Shown: in pieces, positions 9,494 through 17,732 of the stretch
Layout: every line of letters starts with the position of its first letter
Numbering within the stretch: position 1 is the first letter of the stretch
Origin: Bacteroidia bacterium
GTDB lineage: Bacteria; Bacteroidota; Bacteroidia; AKYH767-A; OLB10
NCBI GenBank assembly: GCA_017995075.1
Contig: JAGOJO010000003.1
Span: 25,220 to 83,228 of the forward strand
Reading direction: 5' to 3'
DNA length: 58,009 nucleotides
Notes under the pieces: generated by a model
Databases searched by the model: none
The model's input: the letters and a program-made list of their open reading frames with translations, nothing else
What the model was told of the DNA's origin: nothing
Made by a program: the position numbers and the translations under genes

Positions 9494-12100
9494 ATGAAAT
9501 ACATTTATTCACTACTCCTGGCATTGTTTATCGCTGTAGGAGTGCAAGCTCAAAACTGTGCCTGGACAGTCAATGCTATTTCCGGAAACACAGCTGTATT
9601 TAATGCTCAAACCGGTTTTCCGGCATTTCTGTATTCTGCAGAATGGGATCTCGGAGATGGAAGTATTATCCATGCGCCGATTGGACCATTTACCTATCAA
9701 TATGCAAGTCCGGGGGTATATAATGTATGCCTGACTATTTATGACGATTCAACGAATTTGCCGGTTTGCAATTATTGCGATACACTCTCTATTCAACCGG
9801 CAGGTAATTGTTCGTTTTCATTCATGCAGGATTCTGTAAATCCAGCTATAGTTCAATTTTGGGCCCTTTCATCCAATCCGGCGCTCGGGTACATGTGGAA
9901 TTATGGTGATGGAACCGCTACCGGAAGTGGTGCGGCAACTTCACATACGTACGCCTCACCAGGAGCATACTCAGTAACAATGTATGAATATACAAACGGG
10001 GTGCTTTCCTGTACATATACGGCTACGGTAGTTGCAGGAAGCAATACATCTGCTACTTGCGGATTTGCCTACGTGCCCGGAGCACCTGGAGCACAAAACA
10101 CTTACACGTTCAATGGTGTTTCCAACTTAACGAATCCAACTTACTTATGGGATTTCGGTGATAACACACCAATGCAGAATGGCCAAACCACCACTCATCC
10201 TTTTGCAGCAGCAGGTGCCTATACTGTAACAATGTATGCTATTGACGGGGTGGATACCTGTGTTTATTCAATGGTGATCCCTGTTGCCTTTGGAGGAAGT
10301 TGCTCCTTCTTAACTACCCCTGATTCCTCAAATGCAAATGCCTTCTTCTTTAATGCATTTTCAGCCAACAGTAATACAATTATGAATTGGTCTTTTGGCG
10401 ATGGTACATCTGCTACCGGTTTGAATGTTTATCATGCTTATAATACCGTTGGCACATTTACTGTTTGTATTTCTGAAGTAGATTTCATGGGCTCGGTTGT
10501 ATGTACTTATTGTCAGAACATCACTATTGGCGGTGGTCCAGCACCAAGCTGTAACTTTACTGTTAACAATAGTCCGGCAAATCCTACAATCTACGGATTC
10601 TTTATCCCCCAGGCAGCAGGTGTCGCCTACTATTGGAATCTTGGTAATGGCCAAACACAAACAGGAAACAATGTTGCTGTAAACTATGCTCCCGGCACTT
10701 ATACCATTTGCTTGACGGCTAATGACGGGAATACCAGCAACACTTGTTGTACAACGATTGTTGTCACAGGTTCTCCTAACTGTAGCTTCACCTATTTCCC
10801 TGACTCAGCCAACGCCAATACGTATTATTTCAATGCTTCACCATCTCAATCGGGCTCAACAATTATGTGGCATTTTGGTGATAGCACAACTTCTGTTGGA
10901 CAAAGTATTTCACATACTTATGCTGGTCCGGGTTCGTATTATGTTTGCATGACAGAGATTGATCCTGCAACTGGTGCTACACTTTGCAGCTACTGTACAA
11001 CAATTACTGTTTCATCTAATGGAAATTGTTCTTTCTCTATAACTTCTTCTCCGGGTAATCCGAGTGTAGTGACGTTCACTGCGAACTCATTGATCGGTAC
11101 CTCTTTCTTCTGGGATTTCGGTGATAACTCTACTGGTGTAGGCCAAAATATCACACATACCTTTGCAAGTCCCGGAGTTTACACTGTATGTTTAAGTATT
11201 GGAATTGGTGGAGCAATTACCTGCACATATTGTCAAACGATCACTATCCCTGGAAACAGTTGGTGTCAGGCGGCCTTTACTTCTGTAAGTCTTGGTCTCA
11301 ATGCCTACTTCATCGATCAATCGTCAATTATTCCGATCACGATGCCTCCGGTTCCACCTCCAGTAAACTACTCATGGAGTTTTGGTGATGGCTCATCAAG
11401 CACACTTCAGTTCCCGAACCACCAGTATGCTGCACCAGGATCATATATGGTATGCCTCACAGCAAGTACAGTTGGATGCACCTCTACTTTCTGTGATACA
11501 ATTGTGATTGATACTGTGATCAACAACCCTGTTACCTGCAACGCCTTCTTTGTATTCACACAAACAAGTCCATACAATGTAGTGGGTGTAAACCTGAGCA
11601 GTGGAATCAACCTGAACTTCAACTGGAGTTTCGGTGATGGTTCAACAGCAAACACTCCATACCCAACACATCAATACAACGGAACAGGAAGTTACCTTGT
11701 ATGCCTTACAGTATCTGATGCTAACGGATGTTCTTCGACCTACTGCGATACACTCACTGTTGATTCATTAGGAAACGTGGTGTACAGAGGGGCAACATCA
11801 TCCGGATTCACCCTTAACATTGTTGCACCTAACGTACTTGGAGTAGATGATAACCAGCCTGCCATCGGAAGCCTTTATCCGGTTCCTGCTAGCAGCGAGT
11901 TGAATATCCGCTTCAGCGATAACGTAAAAGAAGAAGTAACTTATAACGTACTCAGCATCGACGGACGTCGCATCATGAACGGTATGTTAAATGGAACTAC
12001 TGCTACACTGAACATAGAAAATTTACAGCAAGGCATCTATTTGTTAGAAGTAATTACTTCAGATGGACAACGCGACAGTAAATACTTTGTAAAACAATAA
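9494..12100 (+). CDS. T9SS-sorted protein with nine PKD repeats
   Basis: 868-residue exported protein. Signal peptide MKYIYSLLLALFIAVGVQAQ. From about 20 to 760 it holds nine PKD-type Ig-like repeats of about 80 residues. Each starts with a C-x-F or similar, carries W-x-(F/Y/L)-G-(D/N) (WDLGDG, WNYGDG, WDFGDN, WSFGDG, WNLGNG, WHFGDS and so on), an H-x-Y/F-x-x-P-G-x-Y turn and a Cys-rich end such as CTYCQTITI, so intra-repeat disulfides are likely. A T9SS sorting domain is at about 785-868 (YPVPASSELN ... QGIYLLEV, ending YFVKQ). PKD arrays act as rigid spacers or ligand-binding modules on the surface. No catalytic domain is visible. It lies 35 bp upstream of the ECF sigma gene with no terminator, so cotranscription is likely, making it a candidate input or output of that circuit. 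Confidence 0.9.
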   Translation: MKYIYSLLLALFIAVGVQAQNCAWTVNAISGNTAVFNAQTGFPAFLYSAEWDLGDGSIIHAPIGPFTYQYASPGVYNVCLTIYDDSTNLPVCNYCDTLSIQPAGNCSFSFMQDSVNPAIVQFWALSSNPALGYMWNYGDGTATGSGAATSHTYASPGAYSVTMYEYTNGVLSCTYTATVVAGSNTSATCGFAYVPGAPGAQNTYTFNGVSNLTNPTYLWDFGDNTPMQNGQTTTHPFAAAGAYTVTMYAIDGVDTCVYSMVIPVAFGGSCSFLTTPDSSNANAFFFNAFSANSNTIMNWSFGDGTSATGLNVYHAYNTVGTFTVCISEVDFMGSVVCTYCQNITIGGGPAPSCNFTVNNSPANPTIYGFFIPQAAGVAYYWNLGNGQTQTGNNVAVNYAPGTYTICLTANDGNTSNTCCTTIVVTGSPNCSFTYFPDSANANTYYFNASPSQSGSTIMWHFGDSTTSVGQSISHTYAGPGSYYVCMTEIDPATGATLCSYCTTITVSSNGNCSFSITSSPGNPSVVTFTANSLIGTSFFWDFGDNSTGVGQNITHTFASPGVYTVCLSIGIGGAITCTYCQTITIPGNSWCQAAFTSVSLGLNAYFIDQSSIIPITMPPVPPPVNYSWSFGDGSSSTLQFPNHQYAAPGSYMVCLTASTVGCTSTFCDTIVIDTVINNPVTCNAFFVFTQTSPYNVVGVNLSSGINLNFNWSFGDGSTANTPYPTHQYNGTGSYLVCLTVSDANGCSSTYCDTLTVDSLGNVVYRGATSSGFTLNIVAPNVLGVDDNQPAIGSLYPVPASSELNIRFSDNVKEEVTYNVLSIDGRRIMNGMLNGTTATLNIENLQQGIYLLEVITSDGQRDSKYFVKQ

Positions 12101-12135
12101 TCCCTTGTTGAGCTGATTGCCCTCACCGGCATGGT

Positions 12136-12714
12136 ATGAAGCCTACAATAGAACTCCTCGAGAAATGCCGGTATAATAACCGGAAGGCGCATCACGAACT
12201 TTACGTGATGTGCTTTCCGGTTTTATATGCTGTTTGTTCACGTTACCGACAGCATAAGGAAGATCGTATGTCGTCGCTGAATATGATTTTTCTGAAATTG
12301 ATCCAGCACATGGATGATTACCTGAAACGCGGCGATGATGTCCCTTTTGAACAATGGTTACGCAGAGTCAGTGTAAACCATATTATTGATGAGTTCAGAA
12401 AAGAGAAGCGGTACAAAGAGCTGATCAGTCTGAACGAAGAGACGCCCGATGATTTACATCCGGTGAATTTCGAAATGGAAACGAAGTATGATACCGAAGA
12501 AATTCAACGAGCTATCGATAGTCTACCAACAATGAGTAAGACAGTGTTTAACCTTTACGCAATTGATGGGTATAAACACGAAGAAATAGCCGGAATGCTT
12601 GGCATCTCCAGTGGCACCTCCAAAGCACATCTCTTCAAAGCAAGAAAGAAGCTGCAGGAGATGTTGGCGGGAATGAAAAAAAAAACAGACTGGAATAAAA
12701 CAGTAGTACAATGA
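12136..12714 (+). CDS. ECF-type RNA polymerase sigma factor
   Basis: 192-residue sigma-70 family protein of the ECF group. Region 2 is at about 15-95 (AHHELYVMCFPVLYAVCSRY ... FEQWLRRVSVNHIIDEFRKEKR, the -10 recognition helix). Region 4 helix-turn-helix is at about 125-178 (LPTMSKTVFNLYAIDGYKHEEIAGMLGISSGTSKAHLFKARKKLQ). It would direct RNA polymerase to a dedicated promoter set. The gene overlaps the next by 4 bp (ATGA at 12711-12714), the usual arrangement for a sigma/anti-sigma pair. A run of ten A residues (12676-12685) lies about 10 codons before the stop; it could allow slippage. An ATG at 12131 is followed at once by a stop, so 12136 is the start. Confidence 0.9.
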   Translation: MKPTIELLEKCRYNNRKAHHELYVMCFPVLYAVCSRYRQHKEDRMSSLNMIFLKLIQHMDDYLKRGDDVPFEQWLRRVSVNHIIDEFRKEKRYKELISLNEETPDDLHPVNFEMETKYDTEEIQRAIDSLPTMSKTVFNLYAIDGYKHEEIAGMLGISSGTSKAHLFKARKKLQEMLAGMKKKTDWNKTVVQ

Positions 12715-14144
12715 CGGACGACAATAACAAAATCCCAAATCCGGAGGAATTCTGGCCGGATGCTGAGAAGCTGCTCGACGGGCACTTCAAGGCGAAAAGA
12801 AGACGGGCTGCCTGGATGGTAGCTGCTCTGTTGCTGCTGATCACTACTTCGGTGGTGGTGATGTGGCCTCGCAATGAGGAGAATCAAGCTGCAGTTGAGT
12901 CTGCCGCAGTAGATCCTGTCGTTGCTGCTGTCTCCGATGTTCCTGAAGGTGTTGAACCTTCCGCTGTTTCCACTGCACCGTCGGCAGTGAGTGAAACAAC
13001 TGTTACCAGGAATGAAAATAATGATGAGTTAAATACAACAAACACCACTTCCCCCGGGAGGATAGTTGCGGAGAAACCAGTCGGTGCAGAAAAGCCAAAT
13101 GCTGTACTACCTGTCTCCGCAACAACCCCCGGAATTCATGTGCAGCCTGTAGTATCTACAACAATTCAGTCATCTGCTCCTTCCACAAAGCAGCCGGATG
13201 AAGTGAATGTATCTACATCGATTAACTCAGTTGCTACCACTACACCAGAAGTATCTCTCCCCACTACTATTGATTTCCTCTCTTCATTGCCAGCGCTATC
13301 CTTCACATCAGATTTCACTCATCCTGAGATAAGCGGAATGGTGGATGTAAAGAAAAAACCGAAATCAAAGAGTACACTTGGTATTATGGGTTATGCAGGT
13401 GTAAACTATGTTGACAAAGTAGTGTATAGTCCGGGAAATACAGTCTACATGCAACGCCTCGAAGAAGAAGAGTCTGCTACAATATTACCTTATGGAGGTA
13501 TTCAGCTTTCCAGGGGAGCAGGGAAATTTGATATCCGGATGGGAATTGATTTCTCGGTAATAGGGGAGAAGGTGAATTACTCGCCTTATAAAAACGGTAC
13601 TTATTACAATTCCTACCTCGATTACGATCCATACACCTATACAGTTACTGATACTGATAGCGCCTATATCTTTGGAATGCTGTTCCTGAATACAACAACA
13701 GTAGTGTACAACGACAGTATCCTTGTAACTAAAACAGATACGCTGGATGGCCGCCATTATGATGCTACAATACTTGCTGCGAATGGTATTAATCGTTGGT
13801 ATCTGGTAAGTCTTCCTATCGAGATCGCCTATCAGCTTAAATCAGGCCGTTTTGGTGTTGGAGTGAATGCTGGTATCGCCCCGGGAATGATTGTAAGGTC
13901 AGAGGGAAAATATTTGCTCAAAGATGAAAGCGGAATAAGCGAAATAAGTCGTGAGAGCAAAGGAGACTTTATGTTGCATCTCAGTGGAGGACTAGAATTC
14001 AGTTACCTCCTTGGTGACCGGTGCCGGTTAATGTTGCGCCCACAGGCCAGATATTTCCTTACACCGGTAGAGGAAGATAACGGAGCATCCAAGAATTACA
14101 GAACCTTTGGTGTATCTGCAGGTTTGATGTATATGATTCGGTAA
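12711..14144 (+). CDS. Putative dual membrane-spanning anti-sigma factor (inner-membrane helix plus outer-membrane beta-barrel)
   Basis: 477 residues in four visible parts. A short acidic/basic cytoplasmic segment (1-34, with PNPEEFWPDAEKLLDGHFKAKRRR) comes first, then one transmembrane helix (about 35-52). A low-complexity Ser/Thr/Val/Pro/Glu linker runs from about 53 to 205. The C-terminal domain (about 210-477) has alternating amphipathic strands (GIMGYAGVNYVDKVVY, FGVGVNAGIAPGM, FGVSAGLMYMIR) and ends in a terminal strand typical of an outer-membrane barrel. One chain with a helix for the inner membrane and a barrel for the outer would span the envelope. This matches the architecture I recall for Dma-family anti-sigma factors of Bacteroides thetaiotaomicron. 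Its 4-bp overlap with the ECF sigma gene supports an anti-sigma role. Sequence similarity to Dma proteins was not tested. Confidence 0.72.
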   Translation: MTDDNNKIPNPEEFWPDAEKLLDGHFKAKRRRAAWMVAALLLLITTSVVVMWPRNEENQAAVESAAVDPVVAAVSDVPEGVEPSAVSTAPSAVSETTVTRNENNDELNTTNTTSPGRIVAEKPVGAEKPNAVLPVSATTPGIHVQPVVSTTIQSSAPSTKQPDEVNVSTSINSVATTTPEVSLPTTIDFLSSLPALSFTSDFTHPEISGMVDVKKKPKSKSTLGIMGYAGVNYVDKVVYSPGNTVYMQRLEEEESATILPYGGIQLSRGAGKFDIRMGIDFSVIGEKVNYSPYKNGTYYNSYLDYDPYTYTVTDTDSAYIFGMLFLNTTTVVYNDSILVTKTDTLDGRHYDATILAANGINRWYLVSLPIEIAYQLKSGRFGVGVNAGIAPGMIVRSEGKYLLKDESGISEISRESKGDFMLHLSGGLEFSYLLGDRCRLMLRPQARYFLTPVEEDNGASKNYRTFGVSAGLMYMIR

Positions 14145-14246
14145 GCGGACTTCATCTTTCTTACGAATACCGATACAAAACCCCAGATGACCGTTTTTTA
14201 AACGAAACCGGATACTATTTCGCTTGTTTCGCCGTACTTTCATCGG

Positions 14247-15338
14247 GTGAAAAACGTGAACTACCGCATTTTACTGCATGTAGCAGGATGTCTGACCTTC
14301 CTGTTTCTGCCAATTTTATTTTCTCCCTTCGATCGAACACTCCTCGAGTCATTTCAAAATCCATTCGAGATGCGCGACTTTATGAGTCATGTACTCATGA
14401 TCATTTTTTTCTATTTCCATCTCTTTGGTTTGTTACCACGATTCTTTGAACAAAAGAAATACCTGCCCTATATCGGCTTTCTGATCATTTCCTTGTTTAT
14501 CATCACTGCCACACCCAATGTGATTTATCCGCATGGTCATCCTCGGAAACCTGATCACCGGCATTTTCCGGAGAAAGAGTTTGCAGCTGAAGAGCAGGGC
14601 CGGCCGCTTCCTCCTCCATCTATAAATCATCCGCCACCGCCTCGCAATTTTCAACTTTTGCATCATATAGGACATAATTTATGGATGTTCCTGCTGATGG
14701 TCTTTTTTTCACTGTATCTGCATTCGTTGTACAGACGCAGAGAAATACAACGTGAAAAACTGAAAGCGGAACTCTCGTATCTGAAGGCACAGATTAATCC
14801 ACATTTTCTTTTTAATACGCTCAACAGTATCTATGGTACTGCACTCACAGAGAAATCACCGCAGACTGCTGAAGCGATCCTCAAATTATCCGGTTTAATG
14901 CGATATGTGCTTCTGGATGATCAGGAAGAATTTGTTTCGTTACAGCGGGAGCTCAGTTTTATCAGTGATTTTATCGAATTACAGAAAATTCGGCTAGGCG
15001 ATACCGTTAATATCCGTTATAATTCATCAGGAGATCCCGGCGATCTGCGGATAGCACCGTTAATTCTGATTACTTTTATTGAAAATGCATTCAAACATGG
15101 TGTCAACCCGGAGGAAAAATCAGAAATCGCTATTAGCATGCTCATTGCCAATGGTGCCGTTGAACTGATTGTTGACAATACAAAAGTGAATTATTTCAAT
15201 CCCGACAGAGGCATTGGAAGTCTGGGCCTGACGAATACCCGCAAACGACTTGATCTTTACTATTCCCGTAAACATCTCTTGCAGATCGACGAAACTTCCA
15301 GTAGGTTTACAGTAAGGTTAAACATACAATTACAATGA
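14247..15338 (+). CDS. LytS/YehU-type sensor histidine kinase
   Basis: 363-residue membrane histidine kinase of the His_kinase (LytS/YpdA-like) family. There are about four transmembrane segments (roughly 8-26, 45-64, 73-90, 142-162). Between the third and fourth is a striking His/Pro-rich loop (about 92-135: PHGHPRKPDHRHFP, then RPLPPPSINHPPPP), a candidate extracytoplasmic metal or ligand site. The phosphoacceptor motif LKAQINPHFLFNTLNS places His near 186; the ATP-binding N-box is APLILITFIENAFKHG (about 272), with a later GSLGLTNTRKRL glycine box. The start is GTG at 14247. The stop overlaps the response regulator by 4 bp, so the two form one two-component unit. It lies 100 bp after the putative anti-sigma gene with no clear terminator. 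Confidence 0.88.
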   Translation: MKNVNYRILLHVAGCLTFLFLPILFSPFDRTLLESFQNPFEMRDFMSHVLMIIFFYFHLFGLLPRFFEQKKYLPYIGFLIISLFIITATPNVIYPHGHPRKPDHRHFPEKEFAAEEQGRPLPPPSINHPPPPRNFQLLHHIGHNLWMFLLMVFFSLYLHSLYRRREIQREKLKAELSYLKAQINPHFLFNTLNSIYGTALTEKSPQTAEAILKLSGLMRYVLLDDQEEFVSLQRELSFISDFIELQKIRLGDTVNIRYNSSGDPGDLRIAPLILITFIENAFKHGVNPEEKSEIAISMLIANGAVELIVDNTKVNYFNPDRGIGSLGLTNTRKRLDLYYSRKHLLQIDETSSRFTVRLNIQLQ

Positions 15339-16030
15339 TTAAAGCCATTGCCATCGATGATGAACCACCTGCACTGAAGGTGATCGAAACGTATTGTGAG
15401 GCAGCGGAAGGAATCATCTTGCAACGAACCTTCACCCGACCTAGTGAAGCAGAACGATACATCAGCAAATATCCCGTGGACCTTATTTTTCTTGATATCA
15501 ATATGCCAAGTATTAATGGGATTGACTTTTATAAAAGTATCGGTCGAAAGGTCATGGTGATTTTTACTACAGCGCATGCGGAATTCGCCGTTGAAGGATT
15601 TAATATCAATGCACTTGATTTCCTCTTAAAACCAATCCGTAAAGAACGCTTTGATCAGGCTATTCAGAAGGCCATGGAACAATTTGATTTGCAACAGAAA
15701 TCAACCGACCCCTCCGACGCCTTTCTGCTCATACGTGCCGACTATAGCCTGCACAGAATCAAAGTGGAGGATATTTTATTGATTGAAGGATTGGATGATT
15801 ACCTGAAGATTCATCTGCCGGAGCAAAAAGTTGTAGTCACACGAATGACGATGAAAAACATGATGAGTGAATTAGCCCACTCTGAATTTGTAAGGGTTCA
15901 CAAGTCGTTTATAGTCCCGATGAAGAAAATTGAAAAGGTCCGTAATCGTATTATTTATATCAAAAACCGGGAGGTTCCCATCGGCAATTCGTACGAGGAA
16001 GAGTTTATGAAAGTACTCTCAAGGTATTAA
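15335..16030 (+). CDS. LytTR-family response regulator
   Basis: 231-residue response regulator. The receiver domain (about 1-115) has the acidic pair DDE at 8-10, phosphoacceptor Asp54 in LIFLDINMP, the Thr of FTTAH and the Lys of LLKPI. The LytTR DNA-binding domain (about 128-230) has the family patterns FLLIRADYSLHRIKVEDILLIEG, SEFVRVHKSFIVP and IPIGNSYEEEF-like end (here VPIGNSYEEEF). It is translationally coupled to the LytS kinase by a 4-bp ATGA overlap. Such pairs in Bacteroidota usually control a few nearby genes, so candidates here are the cargo gene at 16140 and the upstream sigma block. Targets are inference. Confidence 0.92.
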   Translation: MIKAIAIDDEPPALKVIETYCEAAEGIILQRTFTRPSEAERYISKYPVDLIFLDINMPSINGIDFYKSIGRKVMVIFTTAHAEFAVEGFNINALDFLLKPIRKERFDQAIQKAMEQFDLQQKSTDPSDAFLLIRADYSLHRIKVEDILLIEGLDDYLKIHLPEQKVVVTRMTMKNMMSELAHSEFVRVHKSFIVPMKKIEKVRNRIIYIKNREVPIGNSYEEEFMKVLSRY

Positions 16031-16110
16031 ATTAAGTCCGGATGGGTTTTCGGAACCCGAACTTACGTAGCGACCTTAACAGCTGCAATAAAAATAAAGC
16101 CCGTTTTTTC

Positions 16111-16118
16111 TATCTTTG
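16111..16118 (+). promoter_or_regulatory. Probable -7 promoter box (TATCTTTG)
   Basis: Exact TAnnTTTG match 22 bp upstream of the ATG at 16140. It overlaps the in-frame TTG at 16116, which is therefore not the start. A -33 TTTG at normal spacing is not visible. Confidence 0.5.
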
Positions 16119-16139
16119 GTAGCTGAATCAATAATCCGC

Positions 16140-17516
16140 ATGAAATTAACTTCTATTCTCCGACTTTGTGGCTTCCTGTTATTATCAGGAAGTGTACACG
16201 CCCAATCCAATAATGCACTGGCCTTTGATGGAACAAACGACGCAGTTACCGTTTCCGGTGCTTCTGCATTGATTGCCAACTCTGCCGGCATCTCTCTCAC
16301 TTGTTGGGTATATCCTACCAACGCAGCACCTTCTTTCCCCAACTTCGACGGGTTTGCAGGGATTCGTAATAACACGGATGCGGATTTTTATCTCCTGCAG
16401 TTCAGCGCTACAAGCGTAGAGGCCCGTTTCAGAGGAACTTCCGGAATTGCGTATGATATTATTGCACCGGTACTCACATTGAACGCCTGGAATCACCTTG
16501 CATTTACATATGATGGATCGTATCTCCGTCTCTTTAAAAACGGAATTCTAGCCGATTCATTGGCTGCTTCTGATGTAATCCTGAACACCAACGAAAGTAT
16601 GTTGATTGGTGATCAGCTGTTCGGTACTACGCACTACTATCTCACAGGAAAAATGGATGAAGTAAGTTTGTGGAGTCGCGCACTGCAACCGGCTGAACTG
16701 GTTTGCATGCCGGTGAATGGAATTGATACTTCTTCTGCAACTGATCTGGAACTCTACTATCGTTTCAATCAGGGAACAGCTTCACAGAATAATACTACCA
16801 TTACTACACTCACTGACGAAACCGGAACTATCAACGGTACACTCAGCGGTTTTCAGATGAACGGTTCAACATCTAACTTCGTTGCAGGGGCAGTGCTGAT
16901 TACTCCGGCAGTAGCGTTTAGTTGTCCGGACGTTCCTTATAACTGGAATGGTACTAACATTACAACTCCCGGAGTATATTTTGATACACTCACCAGTGAG
17001 GCAGGATGTGATTCTATTGTGCAACTGACCTTGTCATTGCTCTCTGTCAATACCTCTGTTACACAAAGTGGTGCTACCCTTACTGCAGGTCACGTTGGAC
17101 TTTTTTACCAATGGCTCGACTGCAATAACGGATTTGCGCCGATCGCCGGAGCTACCTCTCAGTCGTACACTCCATCTGTTAACGGTAGTTATGCTGTGAT
17201 AGTACAACAAAGCGGATGCTTCGATACTTCATCCTGTATTACTGTCACCAACGTGAGTATCGCAGAACAGCAGTTGTCTGATAATATCTCCGTTTATCCT
17301 TCTATAACATCCGGACTTCTTTATGTTGAGGTGCAACAGGTGTTACCGGCTGTTATGCTAGAACTGATCGACCTGAGTGGACGTACTATTCGACAGGAAA
17401 CACTCAGTAATGTACGTACCCATACAATGGACTTGTCCGGACTCGCTGCCGGTGTTTATCAGGTACGATTGACAACACCGGAAGGGTCAGTAACACGCAA
17501 AGTAGTGAAGGAATAA
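16140..17516 (+). CDS. T9SS-sorted LamG-domain protein
   Basis: 458-residue secreted protein. Signal peptide MKLTSILRLCGFLLLSGSVHAQ. A LamG/concanavalin-like jelly-roll domain (about 24-225) has the usual patterns ALAFDGTNDAVTV, SLTCWVYPTN, NAWNHLAFTYDGSYLRLFKNG, MDEVSLWSRAL and LELYYRFNQG. Then an Ig-like/linker region (about 245-370) with C-x-x-x-P-Y-N-W and CDSIVQLTLS motifs common in Bacteroidota surface proteins. A T9SS sorting domain is at about 380-458 (VYPSITSGL ... AAGVYQVRL, ending KVVKE). LamG domains bind glycans, but specificity is unknown. The start is fixed by the signal peptide and by the -7 box just upstream. A good terminator follows. Confidence 0.9.
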   Translation: MKLTSILRLCGFLLLSGSVHAQSNNALAFDGTNDAVTVSGASALIANSAGISLTCWVYPTNAAPSFPNFDGFAGIRNNTDADFYLLQFSATSVEARFRGTSGIAYDIIAPVLTLNAWNHLAFTYDGSYLRLFKNGILADSLAASDVILNTNESMLIGDQLFGTTHYYLTGKMDEVSLWSRALQPAELVCMPVNGIDTSSATDLELYYRFNQGTASQNNTTITTLTDETGTINGTLSGFQMNGSTSNFVAGAVLITPAVAFSCPDVPYNWNGTNITTPGVYFDTLTSEAGCDSIVQLTLSLLSVNTSVTQSGATLTAGHVGLFYQWLDCNNGFAPIAGATSQSYTPSVNGSYAVIVQQSGCFDTSSCITVTNVSIAEQQLSDNISVYPSITSGLLYVEVQQVLPAVMLELIDLSGRTIRQETLSNVRTHTMDLSGLAAGVYQVRLTTPEGSVTRKVVKE

Positions 17517-17538
17517 TCACAGAAAATCCAGAAATAAT

Positions 17539-17571
17539 GGCCTGCCGGATCATCGGTGGGCCTTTTTTTTA
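17539..17571 (+). terminator. Rho-independent terminator
   Basis: Stem GGCCTGCCG paired with CGGTGGGCC (nine pairs, two of them G-T wobble) around GATCAT, followed by eight T residues. Confidence 0.8.
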
Positions 17572-17732
17572 TCGCTAAATATAGGGATTACCGGATGCCA
17601 TCCACCGGTTTTTTAATGTGTCAGCGCCATTTTCCAGAACCCGGGTGGGTGTCAAAAAGCCGACAATAGGAGTTGAATTTTGTTTTTGTTACCTTTACCC
17701 GAATACATACTCCTATCAACAATAAGTCTATT

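Noticed and set aside
12136-12714. Assignment of the sigma factor as SigP (the PorX/PorY-linked regulator of T9SS genes)
   Set aside because: Only general ECF motifs are visible; the adjacent barrel protein and LytS/LytTR pair do not match the PorX/PorY arrangement, so no symbol was given.
16031-16075. Possible terminator GGGTT-TTCGG-AACCC after the response regulator
   Set aside because: Stem is only five pairs and no T-run follows, so it was not listed as a terminator.
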